DNA from: Phyllobacteriaceae bacterium
GTDB lineage: Bacteria > Pseudomonadota > Alphaproteobacteria > Rhizobiales > Rhizobiaceae
Length of the DNA stretch: 64,000 nt
NCBI GenBank assembly: GCA_016711085.1
Contig: JADJTR010000012.1
Location: 310,001 to 374,000 of the forward strand
Direction: 5' to 3'
The stretch's first letter is position 1. Every line of letters starts with the position of its first letter. This document shows positions 8,758 to 20,238 of the stretch, piece after piece. Below the pieces are notes generated by a model. It was not told the origin of the DNA. It saw only the letters and a program-made list of their open reading frames with translations, and ran no database searches. A program made the position numbers and the translations under genes.

Positions 8758-10053
8758 TTGGATTTCGGTGACGCCGTGAAATCCCTGTTCCGGGCCGGAA
8801 TGGCGCGGAACCTTGCCCTTACATTCCTGAGCTTCGGTTTCCTCGCCGCCAGCGGAATCGTGATCAACCTGTTTGTCGTCGTGGCGCGGGATTCGGCTTC
8901 GCTCGGCGTCTTCAACCAAGCCTATTCCGTCTACATCGTCGCGTCCCAAATCGCTGTTTTCGGCCTGCAATATTCGACGATGCGCAGCGCCGCGTTCCAT
9001 GAAAACGACCGGGCGGAACTCGGCCGGGTGTTGTCTGGCGCCGCATTTCCCGCGCTGCTTTTCGGCTTGGCCGCGGCCATTCTCGTTTTTTTGTCCGAGC
9101 CGCTTTTCGCCGGGTTGCTGGGCAGCCCGCAGGCCGGGGCGGCGGTCGCCATCGCCGGACTGGGGCTGGTGTTCTTTCCGTTAAGCAAGGTCCTGATTTC
9201 CTTCATCAACGGCGTCCAGCACATGGCGGCGTTCGCCATTTTGCAGGCGTTGCGCTATTCCCTTGTGGCGGGGTTCGCGGTCGGTGTCGCATTTTCCGAC
9301 CTTGCTTTCGAATACGCCCTCTATTGCTTTCTTGTCGCCGAATTGGTCACCACCGTGGCCGCGGCGCTGTACATCGTTTTCGGCGGTCTGTGTGATATGC
9401 GCCAATTCGGGCTGGCGCGGGTCAGAGAGCATCTCGCTTTTGGCGCAAGAAGCCTCGCCGTCGGAATATTCGGTGAAATCAACACGCGCATCGACGTCCT
9501 GATGCTTGGCGTTTTTCTCGATGACCGGGCGGTCGGCATCTACAGTTTTGCAGCGCTGTTTCTCGATGGCGTTTCCCACGCCCTCGCCATGGTCCGCGTC
9601 AACTTCAACCCCTTTCTTGTCGGGGCGTTGAGGGACAATGCAATCGACCGGGCCCGGGCGCTTCTGCGGAAGACGAAGGTCCGGGCGCCGGCGGCGATGT
9701 TCGGCATCTCCGTTTTGGCGCTGGCGGCATTCCTGGCGTTCGCGCACCTGATCCTGCCGGAGAAAGATCTGGCGGGTGGGGTGACGAGCCTGATCATCCT
9801 GCTGACGTCTATCACCCTTGTTTCCGGCTTCATGCCGTTCGACAACATCATGTTGGCGAGCGGTCGGCCCGGTTACCAGACCTTCCAGCAAATGGCCGCC
9901 GTCGGCGCCAATATCGCGGGGAACTTGGCCCTTATTCCGCTGTTCGGTATAGAGGGGGCTGCACTGGGAACCGCTTTCGGCTTCGTGGCGGGAACGGCCT
10001 TGCAGATTGCGCTTACCTATCGTTTTCTGGGTTGGAACATGTTGCGCTCATGA
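8758..10053 (+). CDS. Wzx-type polysaccharide flippase (MATE/MOP superfamily)
   Basis: This protein of 431 residues has about twelve hydrophobic segments evenly spread and no large soluble domain, as in lipid-linked oligosaccharide flippases. The start is TTG 8758, ten nt after the GT2 stop, supported by a GAGG element eight nt upstream; Met15 (MARNLALTF) is an alternative. Its position between the GT2 and GT-C genes suits export of a completed glycan unit. No Wzy homologue is obvious nearby unless the next gene plays that part. Confidence 0.83.
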   Translation: MDFGDAVKSLFRAGMARNLALTFLSFGFLAASGIVINLFVVVARDSASLGVFNQAYSVYIVASQIAVFGLQYSTMRSAAFHENDRAELGRVLSGAAFPALLFGLAAAILVFLSEPLFAGLLGSPQAGAAVAIAGLGLVFFPLSKVLISFINGVQHMAAFAILQALRYSLVAGFAVGVAFSDLAFEYALYCFLVAELVTTVAAALYIVFGGLCDMRQFGLARVREHLAFGARSLAVGIFGEINTRIDVLMLGVFLDDRAVGIYSFAALFLDGVSHALAMVRVNFNPFLVGALRDNAIDRARALLRKTKVRAPAAMFGISVLALAAFLAFAHLILPEKDLAGGVTSLIILLTSITLVSGFMPFDNIMLASGRPGYQTFQQMAAVGANIAGNLALIPLFGIEGAALGTAFGFVAGTALQIALTYRFLGWNMLRS

Positions 10054-10102
10054 TGACCGGCAGGAAAAATCGCACCGCCATCAACGACATGGTGGCGTCG
10101 CC

Positions 10103-13100
10103 ATGATCGGACACTTCCTGCAATGGTATGCGCTGCCGTTTTCTTACCAGATCCTGAGTTACCTGGCGTTCGCCGCCGGGGCTCACAGGCTTCTATTGGC
10201 AAGCGGCTTGATGTCGGCCCTCGACGGAAGCCACCGCGTCGCCACTTCTTTGCTGGCCGGGCCGGTGCTCGGCGCCCGGGTCTATGGCCTTGTCCCGGAG
10301 AATCGCTCCCGGGCAGGAGCCGCCAGTCATCATTGCGGTCGTTCTTGCCCTGCCGATCCTGATATCGGCGACGGCGATCCGTGCTCTTCGCGGCGATTGG
10401 CGCGCGTTTTTCGCGGCGCTATGGGGCGGTCACGGATCATGGATGATGAATCTTGCGGCAAAAGCCCTGATCATCATGATCGCCGGTTTGTTCGCCCAGG
10501 CGGCATGGACGACCGCCTTCATTCCGCATTTTGCCAATGACCCGCTCGAATATCTGGTGGTCGCGCAGAACATAACTGCCAACCACGCGATCACCGGCGT
10601 CTACCCGGCGATCGACACAGCGAAGACCGCCGGATTTTATGGCCCGTGGACCCATCCGCCCGGCTTCGCTCTGCTGATCAGTTGGGTCCAGTTGTTGCAA
10701 GGCGAATCGCCAACTGCCGGCGCGGTCAAATTCATCAATCTGTACATGCTCGCGGCCAGCGCATTGGTGATTTTCGTCTTCGCCGGAGCGACACGCCGCT
10801 TTCGCGGATTCATCGCCGCCGGTTTTTATCTGCTTGTGCCAACGCTGGTGTCCGAGACGCTCGAACATCACGTCGACATCGTTCGCATCGGTTTGTGGAC
10901 CGCGGCCTTTCTTGCCGTGCCCGCCTGGGCGAGGAAGCCGACATTTTCATCAAGCGTGGCGCTCGGCGTGTTTTTCGGGCTCGGGCATTTTGTTCATTCC
11001 ATCGGCGTTCTCGCCTTGCCGATTTTTTTGGTGCTCGGACTGCTTGTGGGTCAGGCGGCGCTGCTCTCCCTGGTGATGCGGGTGGGCGTTGTTCTCCTCG
11101 CCGCCCTTCTTGTTGTCGCGCCCGACCTCGTTACCAACTACCTGAATTTCGGCCGGGTCATCGGCGATCACGTCGACTTATGGGATATCGCATCCCTGCG
11201 GGTCGGCGACCACCTTGCCTTCGGCCGCGGCATCAAGACGCCCTGGGAAATCGTGGTCAATGGCTTGTTCGCGCAATTCACCCGGCCGGTCTTGTTCGGC
11301 CCGGCGCCGTTGACCATGTCTTTCGGCCTGTTGGTCGCCATCGCGTTGTGGCTCCGCGCCAAGGGCCTTTCCGGACGCGCCGTCCTGCGCGTCGCGACAA
11401 AACCTGACATCTCTTCAATTGCCGCGCTGGTCTGGGCGGGTTTTTTCGGCATCACGCTCTTGTCGGCGCTGGCGGGCTTGGATCTGATCGTCAAGAACGC
11501 CCGTTACGCCATGACGACGATCGGATTTACCGCGATCCTCGCCGCGCTCTCGGCCGATTTCATCTATCGGCACCTTCGTCGCTTTATCCGCGAGGAGGAA
11601 CGGCGCGCGACCGCGGCGCGAGGAACCGAGCGTCAAACCGGCTGGCTGGCCATGGCGAAGTCCACACCGGAAAAGCTCTGGCGTTGGACGGTCCGGTTTT
11701 TTCCCCTCCTGCCGGCGATTGCCGCGATCCTGATGGTCTTTTCGTTCGCGGGCCTCGAATTGGCGATGACGTCGAGATTGCGGGGATTCGCGAATTTCGA
11801 CGCGACGACGGCCCCGCGCGTCGACGCCGAAAAAGCGGCTATGACCAACCATCCGCAATTGCGGCTGATCGCGCGGCTGAACCGGAAGCTGGCCGCCGGC
11901 GAATGGCGGCCGGACGGAAAGGTCCTGGCGTTCCGGGCAGGCGATGTCGCCCGCTACGCCGAGTTCGCCTATGCCTCCTACATCGATCCCGTCCTGCTGC
12001 CGGCTTTTCGCGCCGCCGACGCCGATGCGGCTTTGAAGGAATTGCGCGCTGCGTCGATACGCTATGTCCTCGCACCGCCCTACTCGCTGCCCGAAATCTA
12101 CAACTCGGCAGTTGGCGCCTTGCTTTCCGATCCGGCGGCCGTCCGGATCATCGATTCCGACCAAGGCTTCTCGCTTTATGAATTGCTGGATGCGAAAGCG
12201 CCGCCCGAGATCTCAGTGGTCGTCGCGCCATTCGCGTTCGGATACGACGGGGCGGAGACGGCCTCGATGCTCGACGCCATGCATCTCTACGAGCCCGGCT
12301 CGCCCTATTCCCTTCAGGTCGAAGACCAGATCACCTCCGCCTATCGGGAATTGCCGACCGGTTCGTTGTTCAGCGGATGGAGCAAGCGGTTCTCGGCCTA
12401 TTTCGTCGGCGAAACCTTCGAGACGGTCAATGGCGAACACCTGCTGACCGCGGCGATGTCGGGAACGGGATTCGCCAGGATCGATCTCACCCGGCAGGGA
12501 CAAGTGGTCCAAACCATATGGGAAGGCCTCATTCCGGCCGACGAGCGGCAATTGTCTTTCCTGTTCGATGTCGCCGAAATCCGCCTCGATGAAATGCGCG
12601 GCGAAACCGGGCCGGAAAAGCAATTCGGCCTGGCCATCTGGCTCAAACCCGGCTCGGACCTGAAAGTCCGATCGGCGACGCTGTCGCGCATCGTGGGCCG
12701 CAAAGGCGCCGCTGTCGAACGGGTCGACTTCCTCAATTCGCTCGCCCGCAAGGGTTACGAGTTCGCGATGCCGACTTATCCGGTTTCCGCGCTCGAATTG
12801 ATGGCGCGCGACGATGGCTTCGACGCCGTCAACCTCGACGGCCGGCGGTTGAGTGTCGCCTATCCACGGCAAACGGCGGATTCGGCGCTGTTCGACGACC
12901 ACAAATCGCGGCAAGGACGCCTCGATGCCACGGTTATGCTTGGCGGCGCGGGACTGCGCACCCTTCGCATGGAAACCACTTGCGACGATCCGCAAGCGTT
13001 GCAAGCCGAGGAGTTGGCGGTCGCCGGCATATTCAGGAAGCGCTACCTGACGATCGACCCCGACCGCGACTACCGTCTGGAGACCGATATTCCGTGTTCG

Positions 13101-13295
13101 CCAAACACCGTGCGGCTGGCGATCGACATGGAGCAGCCGATGGTCTGTCGAACGCTGAGTGGAGGTTGTTTCAAATGGGGCCAGTCGCCGTTGCGCTACC
13201 ATTTCGGCAACGTCGCCATGAAGTACGGATTTGTGGACGAAAAAAATGTCTGGCGCTGGACCATGATGTCCCCGCTGGCCAATGAAACGCACTGA
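10103..13295 (+). CDS. Large GT-C-type membrane glycosyltransferase, ArnT/PMT-like (frameshifted)
   Basis: The merged model has about 1063 residues. The first part, MIGHFLQWYALPFSY to VYGLVPENRS, is in one frame; the rest (GQEPPVIIAVVLALPILIS onward) is in the next, with the break near 10310 in 'ctcccgggcagg'. About a dozen membrane helices fill residues 1-500. The first extracytoplasmic loop contains FANDPLEY, and WTHPPGFALL further on recalls the loops of ArnT/PMT enzymes. The C-terminal half (about 540-1060) is a soluble, probably periplasmic domain I do not recognise. It may transfer a polyprenyl-linked sugar to the growing glycan or act as the polymerase. The stop overlaps the next gene by 14 nt. 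Confidence 0.72.
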
Positions 13296-14496
13296 GTGCC
13301 GGGAATTGGCCGCCGTTGGAAACAGCGCCACATCTAAATTCGTCGACCCCCTGTCGACGCCGTTGAAGATCATCCACATGACCACGGTGCATTCGCGCAC
13401 CGATAGCCGCATCGTTCACCGCGAAATTGCCGGCCTGGCGTCCAAATTCGGCAAAACGATACATCTGTTCGTGCAGGACGGGCTCGGCGACGCCACGGCC
13501 TCCGCAAACGGCCTGACGATTGTCGATACCGGCCGAAGGCGCAATCGCATCGCCCGGGCGATTTTCGGTTCGATGGCGATGTTCCGTTCTGTTCGCCGCG
13601 CGCGACCGGACATCGTCCATTTCCACGATCCCGAGCTTGTGCCGATCGCCATTTTGCTCAAGCTTCTCGGCGCGGCGGTCATCTATGATGTCCATGAAGA
13701 CCTGCCGCGCCAAATTCGTCACAAGACCCATGTCCCGGCACCGCTGAAACCGGTCGTCGCCGCCATGGCAAGCGCCGTCGAGACGATCGGCGCCATATTT
13801 TTCGATGGCATCGTCGCCGCAACGCCGACAATCGCGGCGCGGTTCCCCCGGTCCAAGACAATCGTCGTGTTCAACTATCCCTCTCTGGACGAGTTTCCGG
13901 CCGTCCCTTTGACCTACCAATCGCGGAAAGCCCAATTCTGCTATGTCGGCGGCATCGCGCGGACCCGCGGGTCGATCGATATGGTGCGGGCCATGGCAAA
14001 TCTCGACACCGACGCGCAACTGGTCCTCGCCGGACCGATCACGCCGGAGAACCACCGCTTCGAAATCCAGTCGGAAGCGGGATTCAAGCGGGCGGTGTTT
14101 GCCGGTTGGCTCGACCGCGAAGCCACGAGGGACCTCATGCTGGCGTCGCGCGCCGGCCTCGTTCTGCTTCATCCGACGCCGGCCTATGTCGACGCCTATC
14201 CGGTTAAACTTTTCGAATATATGGCGGCCGGTCTGCCGGTGGTCGCGTCCGACACCAAAATCAACCGGTCGATCATCGCCGGCGCCGATTCCGGTTTGCT
14301 CGTCGAACCCGAAAATCCCGGTGCGGCGGCCGCGGCGATGAAATGGATTCTCGACAATCCCGAACAAGCCGAGGAAATGGGGCGTCGGGGTCGCGCCGCG
14401 ATCGAAGAGCGCTTCAATTGGCGCAGCGAATTGGCCAAGCTGATCGACCTGTATGAGAAGATCATGGCACAGCGGGCGGGAAACCAGCATGGCTGA
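13282..14496 (+). CDS. Family 4 glycosyltransferase
   Basis: This GT-B enzyme has 404 residues. The N-terminal acceptor domain begins LKIIHMTTVHSRTDSRI (residues 28-44). The donor domain holds the E-x7-E type motif in KLFEYMAAGLPVVASD, preceded by AYVDAYP. It is probably a cytoplasmic enzyme that adds one sugar to the lipid-linked unit. It overlaps both neighbours (14 nt upstream, 8 nt downstream), which points to translational coupling. The first 27 residues are not family-like, so a later start is possible, but none has a better ribosome site. Confidence 0.85.
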   Translation: MKRTECRELAAVGNSATSKFVDPLSTPLKIIHMTTVHSRTDSRIVHREIAGLASKFGKTIHLFVQDGLGDATASANGLTIVDTGRRRNRIARAIFGSMAMFRSVRRARPDIVHFHDPELVPIAILLKLLGAAVIYDVHEDLPRQIRHKTHVPAPLKPVVAAMASAVETIGAIFFDGIVAATPTIAARFPRSKTIVVFNYPSLDEFPAVPLTYQSRKAQFCYVGGIARTRGSIDMVRAMANLDTDAQLVLAGPITPENHRFEIQSEAGFKRAVFAGWLDREATRDLMLASRAGLVLLHPTPAYVDAYPVKLFEYMAAGLPVVASDTKINRSIIAGADSGLLVEPENPGAAAAAMKWILDNPEQAEEMGRRGRAAIEERFNWRSELAKLIDLYEKIMAQRAGNQHG

Positions 14497-15804
14497 CCGG
14501 CCGGCGGAGCGATTTGACCAATCGAAACCGGATAATCCGCCGGGAGGCGCCGATGCAGGAGCCCTCGTCGCAAAGCGGGCGGCGCGGCGTATTTGGATCA
14601 TCAACCAATATGCCTCGACACCGCAAAACGGCATTGGCGGCCGCCATCATCACCTTGCCGCCGAACTCGTCAAACTCGGCCACGAGGTCACCGTGATTTC
14701 GGCACGCTGGCATCATTTGCGGAATGATAAGCCCGGAAATCCCCCAGAGAGGGAAACCGGACAATCCTACCGCTCGGTGGAGCTCGATGTTCCCCGCTAC
14801 GCCCATGCCCATGATCCCTGGCGCGTCGCTGGCTGGTTTGTTTTTGCATGGAAACTGGCAAGACTTGGCCGAAAAGGCGAACCGCGTCCGGATATGATCA
14901 TCTACTCGTCGCCTTCGCCGATCGGATATCTGGGCGCGGAGCATCTCGCCCGTCGACTGAAGGCGGAGTTGGTGTTCGAGGTCCGAGACATCTGGCCGCT
15001 GACCCTGGTCGAGCTCGGCGGGCATTCGGTGTATCATCCCTTCATCCTCTTTCTTCAATGGCTGGAAAACCGGGCTTGCCGGACCTGCGATCTGGCAATC
15101 TCAAATTTACGCGGGGCCGAGGCCCATATGCGCGACCATGGCCTTGCGCCGGGCAAATTCGTCTGGATTCCAAACGGGTTTTCGCGCCGTTCCTTTGACG
15201 CCATGACGCCTTTGGATGTGAAGACGGCGGCGCAGATTCCACGCGACAGCTTGATTGTGGGATATGCGGGAACGTTCGGGGAAGCCAATGCGCTAGAGAG
15301 CCTGGTCGATGCGGCGCACCTGCTGCGCGACGAGCCCGGCCTTGCCTTCGTCCTGGTCGGGGACGGTCGTCTCAAACCGGTGCTTCGCCGCCGGATCGAA
15401 GCCCTGAAACCGGGCAATGTCATCTTGCTCGACCGAATACCGGCCAATCAGATACCGGCGCTGCTCCAGCGTTTTGGCATCTGCTTTTCGGGCACTAAAC
15501 CCTCCCATCTCTACGAGTACGGCATCGCAGCCAATAAACTGCCCGAATACCTCTATTCCGCACGACCGATCCTCCACGCCTATTCCGGCAAGCACGATCC
15601 GGTCGCCGAAAACGGCGCCGGGCTGACCGTCGAACCAGGAAATGCCGAAGCCATTGCCGCGGCAATCCGGAGGCTGAAAGCAATGACAGCGGCCGAACGC
15701 GCGGCAATGGGCAGTCGCGGCCGCGCCGTGCCGAAGCCGGATATGACTATGCCCGGCTGGCGGTCGTCTTGAACGCCGCGCTGGATCCGCATCTGCCTGC
15801 CTGA
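14489..15804 (+). CDS. Family 4 glycosyltransferase, WbuB-like (3' frameshift)
   Basis: The GT-B fold protein begins after a short leader with IWIINQYASTPQNGIGGRHH, a start typical of WbuB-type GT4 enzymes. It keeps RDIWPLTLVELGG and the donor-site region NKLPEYLYSARPILHAYSG. The frame breaks near 15722: the uncorrected frame ends at 15772 in an unlikely tail, whereas the neighbouring frame continues RAEAGYDYARLAVVLNAALD to a stop at 15804, the ending expected for this family. The start ATG 14489 overlaps the previous stop by 8 nt. It converges on wbpE, and their 3' ends overlap in the models given. Confidence 0.83.
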
Positions 15805-17024
15805 GGCGGGCCAATCGCCGCTGATCCAATCGCTGTCCCGACCGGTCGCGGACCCGTCGGCTGCCGAAAATCGGGCGCCGGGTGTTTTCGTTCTAGATCA
15901 GGGGCGGAACGGATCACGTCGATTATGCGATCCTGGTCCGCCTTCGAGAGATAGGGATGCATCGGCAGGCTGAACACGCGCTTCGACAGGCGTTCGCTGA
16001 CCGCCAGTCCGGCCGGATCGCGGGGGAAGTCCCGGTAAGCGGTCTGCTGGTGAAGCGGAAGCGGATAATAGACGACGCTTGGAATGCCCGCGTCTTTCAG
16101 CGCGTTCATCACCTTGGTCCGCTGCTCTTCCGAAGAGGCCTGCAACGTGTATTGGGCCCAGACCGACTTGAGGCCTTCGGGTATATGCGGGGTCTGGACC
16201 AGGTTCGACAGCCCGTTGGTGTAGCGCTCGGCCACGATCTGCCGCTTTTCGATTTCGTCGGGATAGACCGCGAATTTTTCAAGCAAAATGCCCGCCTGAA
16301 GCGTGTCGAGGCGCGAATTCTGGCCGAGGCGCTCATTATCGTATTTGTGCGCGCCCTTGCCGTGGACGCGATAGGAATGCAGCAGTCGCGCCATTTCGTC
16401 GTCATTGGTGAAAATCGCGCCGCCATCGCCATAGCAGCCGAGCGGTTTGGCCGGGAAAAACGACGTGGTCGCGATTTTTCCGATCGACCCGGTGACTCGA
16501 CCCTTGTAAACCCCGCCGAAACCCTGGGCGCTGTCGTCGATCAACCAGAGTCCGTTGTCGGCGGCTATTTTTTCGATCGCGTCATAGTCGGCCGGCAGAC
16601 CGAAAAGATCGACCGCGATCACGCCGGCCGGGCGCAAACCCAGCGACTTGGCATGGGCAATGGCCCGCTTCAGGCTCTCGACATCGAGATTGTAGGTATC
16701 GTCGTGCACGTCGACGAAGACCGGGGTCGCCCCGTCGACGAAGGGAACCATTTCGGCGGTCGCGGCAAAGGTGAAAGACGGGCAGAAGACCGCGTCGCCG
16801 CGCTTTACGCCGAGCGCCATCATGGCCAGCATCAAGGCATCGGTGCCGTTGGCGCAGCTGATTACGTGCCTGGCGCCGCAAAAGGCGGCCAATTTCGATT
16901 CAAGCTCGCCGACTTCCGGGCCCATGATGTAGTTGCCGGATTTGACTACGGCTTCAATGCGCGCAAACAGCGAATCCTTGATGCGCTCCTGCTGGGCCGC
17001 CAGATCGATGAAGGGCAGGGTCAT
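15747..17024 (-). CDS. wbpE: UDP-2-acetamido-2-deoxy-3-oxo-glucuronate aminotransferase, WbpE-like
   Basis: This PLP-dependent enzyme of the DegT/DnrJ family would put the 3-amino group on UDP-3-keto-GlcNAcA. The PLP lysine is K193 in TSFFPAKPLGCYGDGGA; the phosphate-site segment is NGTDALMLAMMALG (59-72), and LIDDSAQGFGG carries the ring-binding aspartate. It is the last gene of the wbpA-B-D-E operon, one base after wbpD. Family proteins end near residue 375-380 (here DRIIDVIRSAPDL), but this frame runs 45 residues further through low-complexity sequence into the convergent glycosyltransferase gene. A one-base error near 15900 would give a stop right after APDL, so the true 3' end is probably about 15890. 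Confidence 0.88.
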   Translation of the reverse strand: MTLPFIDLAAQQERIKDSLFARIEAVVKSGNYIMGPEVGELESKLAAFCGARHVISCANGTDALMLAMMALGVKRGDAVFCPSFTFAATAEMVPFVDGATPVFVDVHDDTYNLDVESLKRAIAHAKSLGLRPAGVIAVDLFGLPADYDAIEKIAADNGLWLIDDSAQGFGGVYKGRVTGSIGKIATTSFFPAKPLGCYGDGGAIFTNDDEMARLLHSYRVHGKGAHKYDNERLGQNSRLDTLQAGILLEKFAVYPDEIEKRQIVAERYTNGLSNLVQTPHIPEGLKSVWAQYTLQASSEEQRTKVMNALKDAGIPSVVYYPLPLHQQTAYRDFPRDPAGLAVSERLSKRVFSLPMHPYLSKADQDRIIDVIRSAPDLERKHPAPDFRQPTGPRPVGTAIGSAAIGPPQAGRCGSSAAFKTTASRA

Positions 17025-17025
17025 G

Positions 17026-17590
<565 letters not shown>

Positions 17591-17601
<11 letters not shown>

Positions 17602-18577
17602 GGCTGTTCTCCGCCAATGAGGATTTGAGGGCGTCGCCGGCGCGGACCAGAACCTCCAGCACCGCCATGCCTTCGGCGCCGTCGGTGCGCGGGCGCAGGT
17701 CGTTGTCGATGCAATCGACAAAGTGCCGGCATTCCTCGCGCAGCGGTTCGGCCTTGTCGACAAAAATGAACTCCACATCTCCCTTGCGCGGCGTCGGAAC
17801 CGGGCCGGTCGCATCGATCTCGTGGGGGTAGAATGCGAGCTTGCGGCCCCATTCGGCAGCCGAGTCCTCGAAAACCAGCGCGCCCTTGGTTCCGATGGCG
17901 ACGAGGCGCTGTTCCTTGAACGGATGAAGCCACGACACCTGGACATGGCCGCGGACATTGCCGGGGAAGACCAGTTGCACGGTCGCCCAATCGGCAATGC
18001 CGGCGGTGGCGAACGCGCCGCCCTGCGCCGTGACCCCGACCGGCGCCGAGCCGGTCAAGGCCAGGATCATCGACAGGTCGTGGGGAGCGAACGACCAAAG
18101 CACGTCCTCTTCGACCCGGAGTTTGCCGAGCGACATGCGATTGGAATAGACATAGTTCAGGTCGCCGATCCTGCCGGCAGAGACAAGCGACAGCATCGCC
18201 CGGAATACCGGATGGTACTGCAGCAAATGGCCAACCATCAGGCGCCGCCCGGCCTTTTCGGCGGCGGCGATCATGGCCAGGCTCTCGCGTGCGGTCAGCG
18301 CCAGCGGTTTCTCGACGAAGACATGCTTGCCGGCGGCAAAGGCTTTCAAGGCCACATCGGCGTGGGTCTCGGCCGGCGTGGCGATGGACACGGCGTCGAT
18401 CGCGGGATCGGCGAGCACTTCGGCAAGCGTGCGGGCGGCGACGCCGTGTTCGGCCGAAATCCTCGCCGCGGTTTCCGGATGCTCGTCGACCACCGCCGCC
18501 AGCACGTTCATTTCGGCGAAGTTGCGGACCAGATTGCGTCCCCAATAGCCGCAACCGACATGAGCGACACTGGCCAT
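17591..18577 (-). CDS. wbpB: Gfo/Idh/MocA-family UDP-GlcNAcA 3-dehydrogenase, WbpB-like
   Basis: This NAD-dependent oxidoreductase has 328 residues. The N-terminal Rossmann motif is VAHVGCGYWGRNLVRNF, and the family signature EKP is at 89-91 (HVFVEKPLALT). In the Wbp pathway it oxidises C3 of UDP-GlcNAcA to give the substrate of WbpE. It lies one base after wbpA and overlaps wbpD, so the operon is tightly coupled. Confidence 0.88.
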
Positions 18578-18578
18578 G

Positions 18579-19859
18579 TTACGCCCTGACCACTTTGTCG
18601 TACGAACCGCGGAACTTGCCGCGCGAATCGACGATCAGGCGGGCGTTGGCGAGAATGAGATCGTAATCGAACTGCGAATGATCGGTCAGCAGGATGACGG
18701 CGTCGTATTTCGCCAGGTTTTCTGGAGTCAGTTCGACCGAGGACAGATCGAAATGGTGTTCGCGCATGCGCGGAAACACCGGGACGTTCGGGTCCGAATA
18801 GTCGACTTCCACCCCCCAGTCGCGCAGCAATTCCATGGTGATGACCGAGGGGCTTTCGCGCATGTCGTCGACATCGCGCTTGTACGCGATGCCGAGCGCC
18901 AGGACCTTGGCGCCTTTCGGCGCAATGCCACGCTCGCTCAGCGCCCGAATGGTCTTGTTGAGCACATATTTCGGCATGTCGGCGTTGATTTCGCCGGCCA
19001 ATTCGATGAAGCGGGTGTGCAAGCCGAATTCGCGCGCTTTCCAGGTCAGGTAAAACGGATCAATCGGGATGCAGTGGCCGCCGATGCCCGGACCGGGGAA
19101 ATATTTGGTGAAACCGAACGGCTTGGTCGCCGCGGCGTCGATGATCTCGAAGATGTCGAGGTTCATGCGGTCGGTGAGGATCTTGATTTCGTTCATCAGG
19201 CCGATGTTCACGGCGCGCTGGATGTTCTCGAGGAGCTTGACCATTTCGGCGGCGTCGGTCGAACTCACCGGCACGACCGTGTCGATGAAACGGCTGTACA
19301 AATCGATGCCTGCTTTCAGGCACTGCGGCGTGTGTCCGCCGATGACCTTCGGAATGGTGCGGGTGGTGAAGTTCTTGTTGCCCGGATCCTCGCGTTCCGG
19401 CGAATAGACCACATGGAAATCCTCGCCCACGACCAGGCCGGCGCGTTCGACATAGGGAATGAGAATTTCGCGGCTGGTGCCGGGCCAGGTGGTGCTTTCC
19501 AGCGACAGCATCTGGCCCCTGCGGAAATAGGGCGAGATCGATTCCATCGTCGCGACGACAAATCCGAGGTCCGGTTCGCGATAGGCGTTGAGCGGCGTCG
19601 GCACGCAAATGATCAGATGGTCGCATTCCGCGGTCCGCGAAAAATCCAGCGTCGCCTCAAAACCGGCGGCGCGCGCCCTGGCGATGGTTTCCGAAGCAAA
19701 ATGCTTGATCGGACTGCGGTTCGCATTCAGGTCGGCGACACGTTTTTCGTCAATATCGAAACCGACGACTTTAAGCCCGACTTCCGCCATGCGGATCGCC
19801 AGCGGAATGCCGACATATCCAAGGCCGAAAACGCCAACTACCGATTTGCCGCTTCCCAT
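18579..19859 (-). CDS. wbpA: UDP-N-acetyl-D-glucosamine 6-dehydrogenase, WbpA-like
   Basis: This member of the UDP-glucose/GDP-mannose dehydrogenase family (426 residues) oxidises UDP-GlcNAc to UDP-GlcNAcA, the first step of the pathway. It shows the NAD motif VFGLGYVGIPLA (10-21), LENIQRAVNIGLMNE (210-224) and the catalytic cysteine C263 in GPGIGGHCIPIDPF. The start ATG 19859 (MGSGKSVVGVFGLGY) places the Rossmann strand at the usual position; a longer frame to 19979 adds 40 unrelated residues. It is the promoter-proximal gene of wbpA-B-D-E. No WbpI-like 2-epimerase is present, so the expected product keeps the gluco configuration. Confidence 0.9.
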   Translation of the reverse strand: MGSGKSVVGVFGLGYVGIPLAIRMAEVGLKVVGFDIDEKRVADLNANRSPIKHFASETIARARAAGFEATLDFSRTAECDHLIICVPTPLNAYREPDLGFVVATMESISPYFRRGQMLSLESTTWPGTSREILIPYVERAGLVVGEDFHVVYSPEREDPGNKNFTTRTIPKVIGGHTPQCLKAGIDLYSRFIDTVVPVSSTDAAEMVKLLENIQRAVNIGLMNEIKILTDRMNLDIFEIIDAAATKPFGFTKYFPGPGIGGHCIPIDPFYLTWKAREFGLHTRFIELAGEINADMPKYVLNKTIRALSERGIAPKGAKVLALGIAYKRDVDDMRESPSVITMELLRDWGVEVDYSDPNVPVFPRMREHHFDLSSVELTPENLAKYDAVILLTDHSQFDYDLILANARLIVDSRGKFRGSYDKVVRA

Positions 19860-20238
19860 GAATGGCTCCGCCTGCGTCGGTTTGATGTCGCTCCCCCTCC
19901 CGGGAGGCGCGAGCGCACAGGCTTTAGAATAGAAAAGCCGAGAAGACAACGGCGGCGGACCCGGTCCTGTGAACTGCATCTATCTATTTGTATTTAATGA
20001 TTTTTTCTGCACTCCGAGGAGTCGAAACAGCCAGGCGAATGCGGCGTTTCGATGCGGTCTTGATTCGATGCAATCGACGACGATTCCCCGAATTGACGAA
20101 TGACGCCAGTGGCGCTTCGCAAAGCCGCGCCGAGGTCTGAACCCCGACGGAAGGATAAGCGCGGCTCCGACCGGCCGACGGATCAACCGCCGCCGGCATG
20201 ATTTCGCCGGCGGCGGAATGCGAGCCAGGCCCGCCGCC
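19860..20238. other. Intergenic region between wbpA and the RTX subtilase gene
   Basis: About 380 bp with no convincing gene. An AT-rich patch at 19978-20010 lies upstream of wbpA and is the likely promoter area, though I see no well-spaced hexamers. The strong hairpin at 20187-20216 belongs to the subtilase gene's 3' end. Short open frames on the minus strand are rich in Arg and Pro and look non-coding. Confidence 0.6.
20187..20216 (-). terminator. Stem-loop downstream of the RTX subtilase gene
   Basis: Perfect 11-bp arms (20187-20197 and 20206-20216, CCGCCGCCGGC and its complement) enclose an 8-nt loop. It begins 23 nt after the stop codon. There is almost no U-tract, so it may stabilise the mRNA 3' end instead of, or as well as, terminating. 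Confidence 0.6.
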
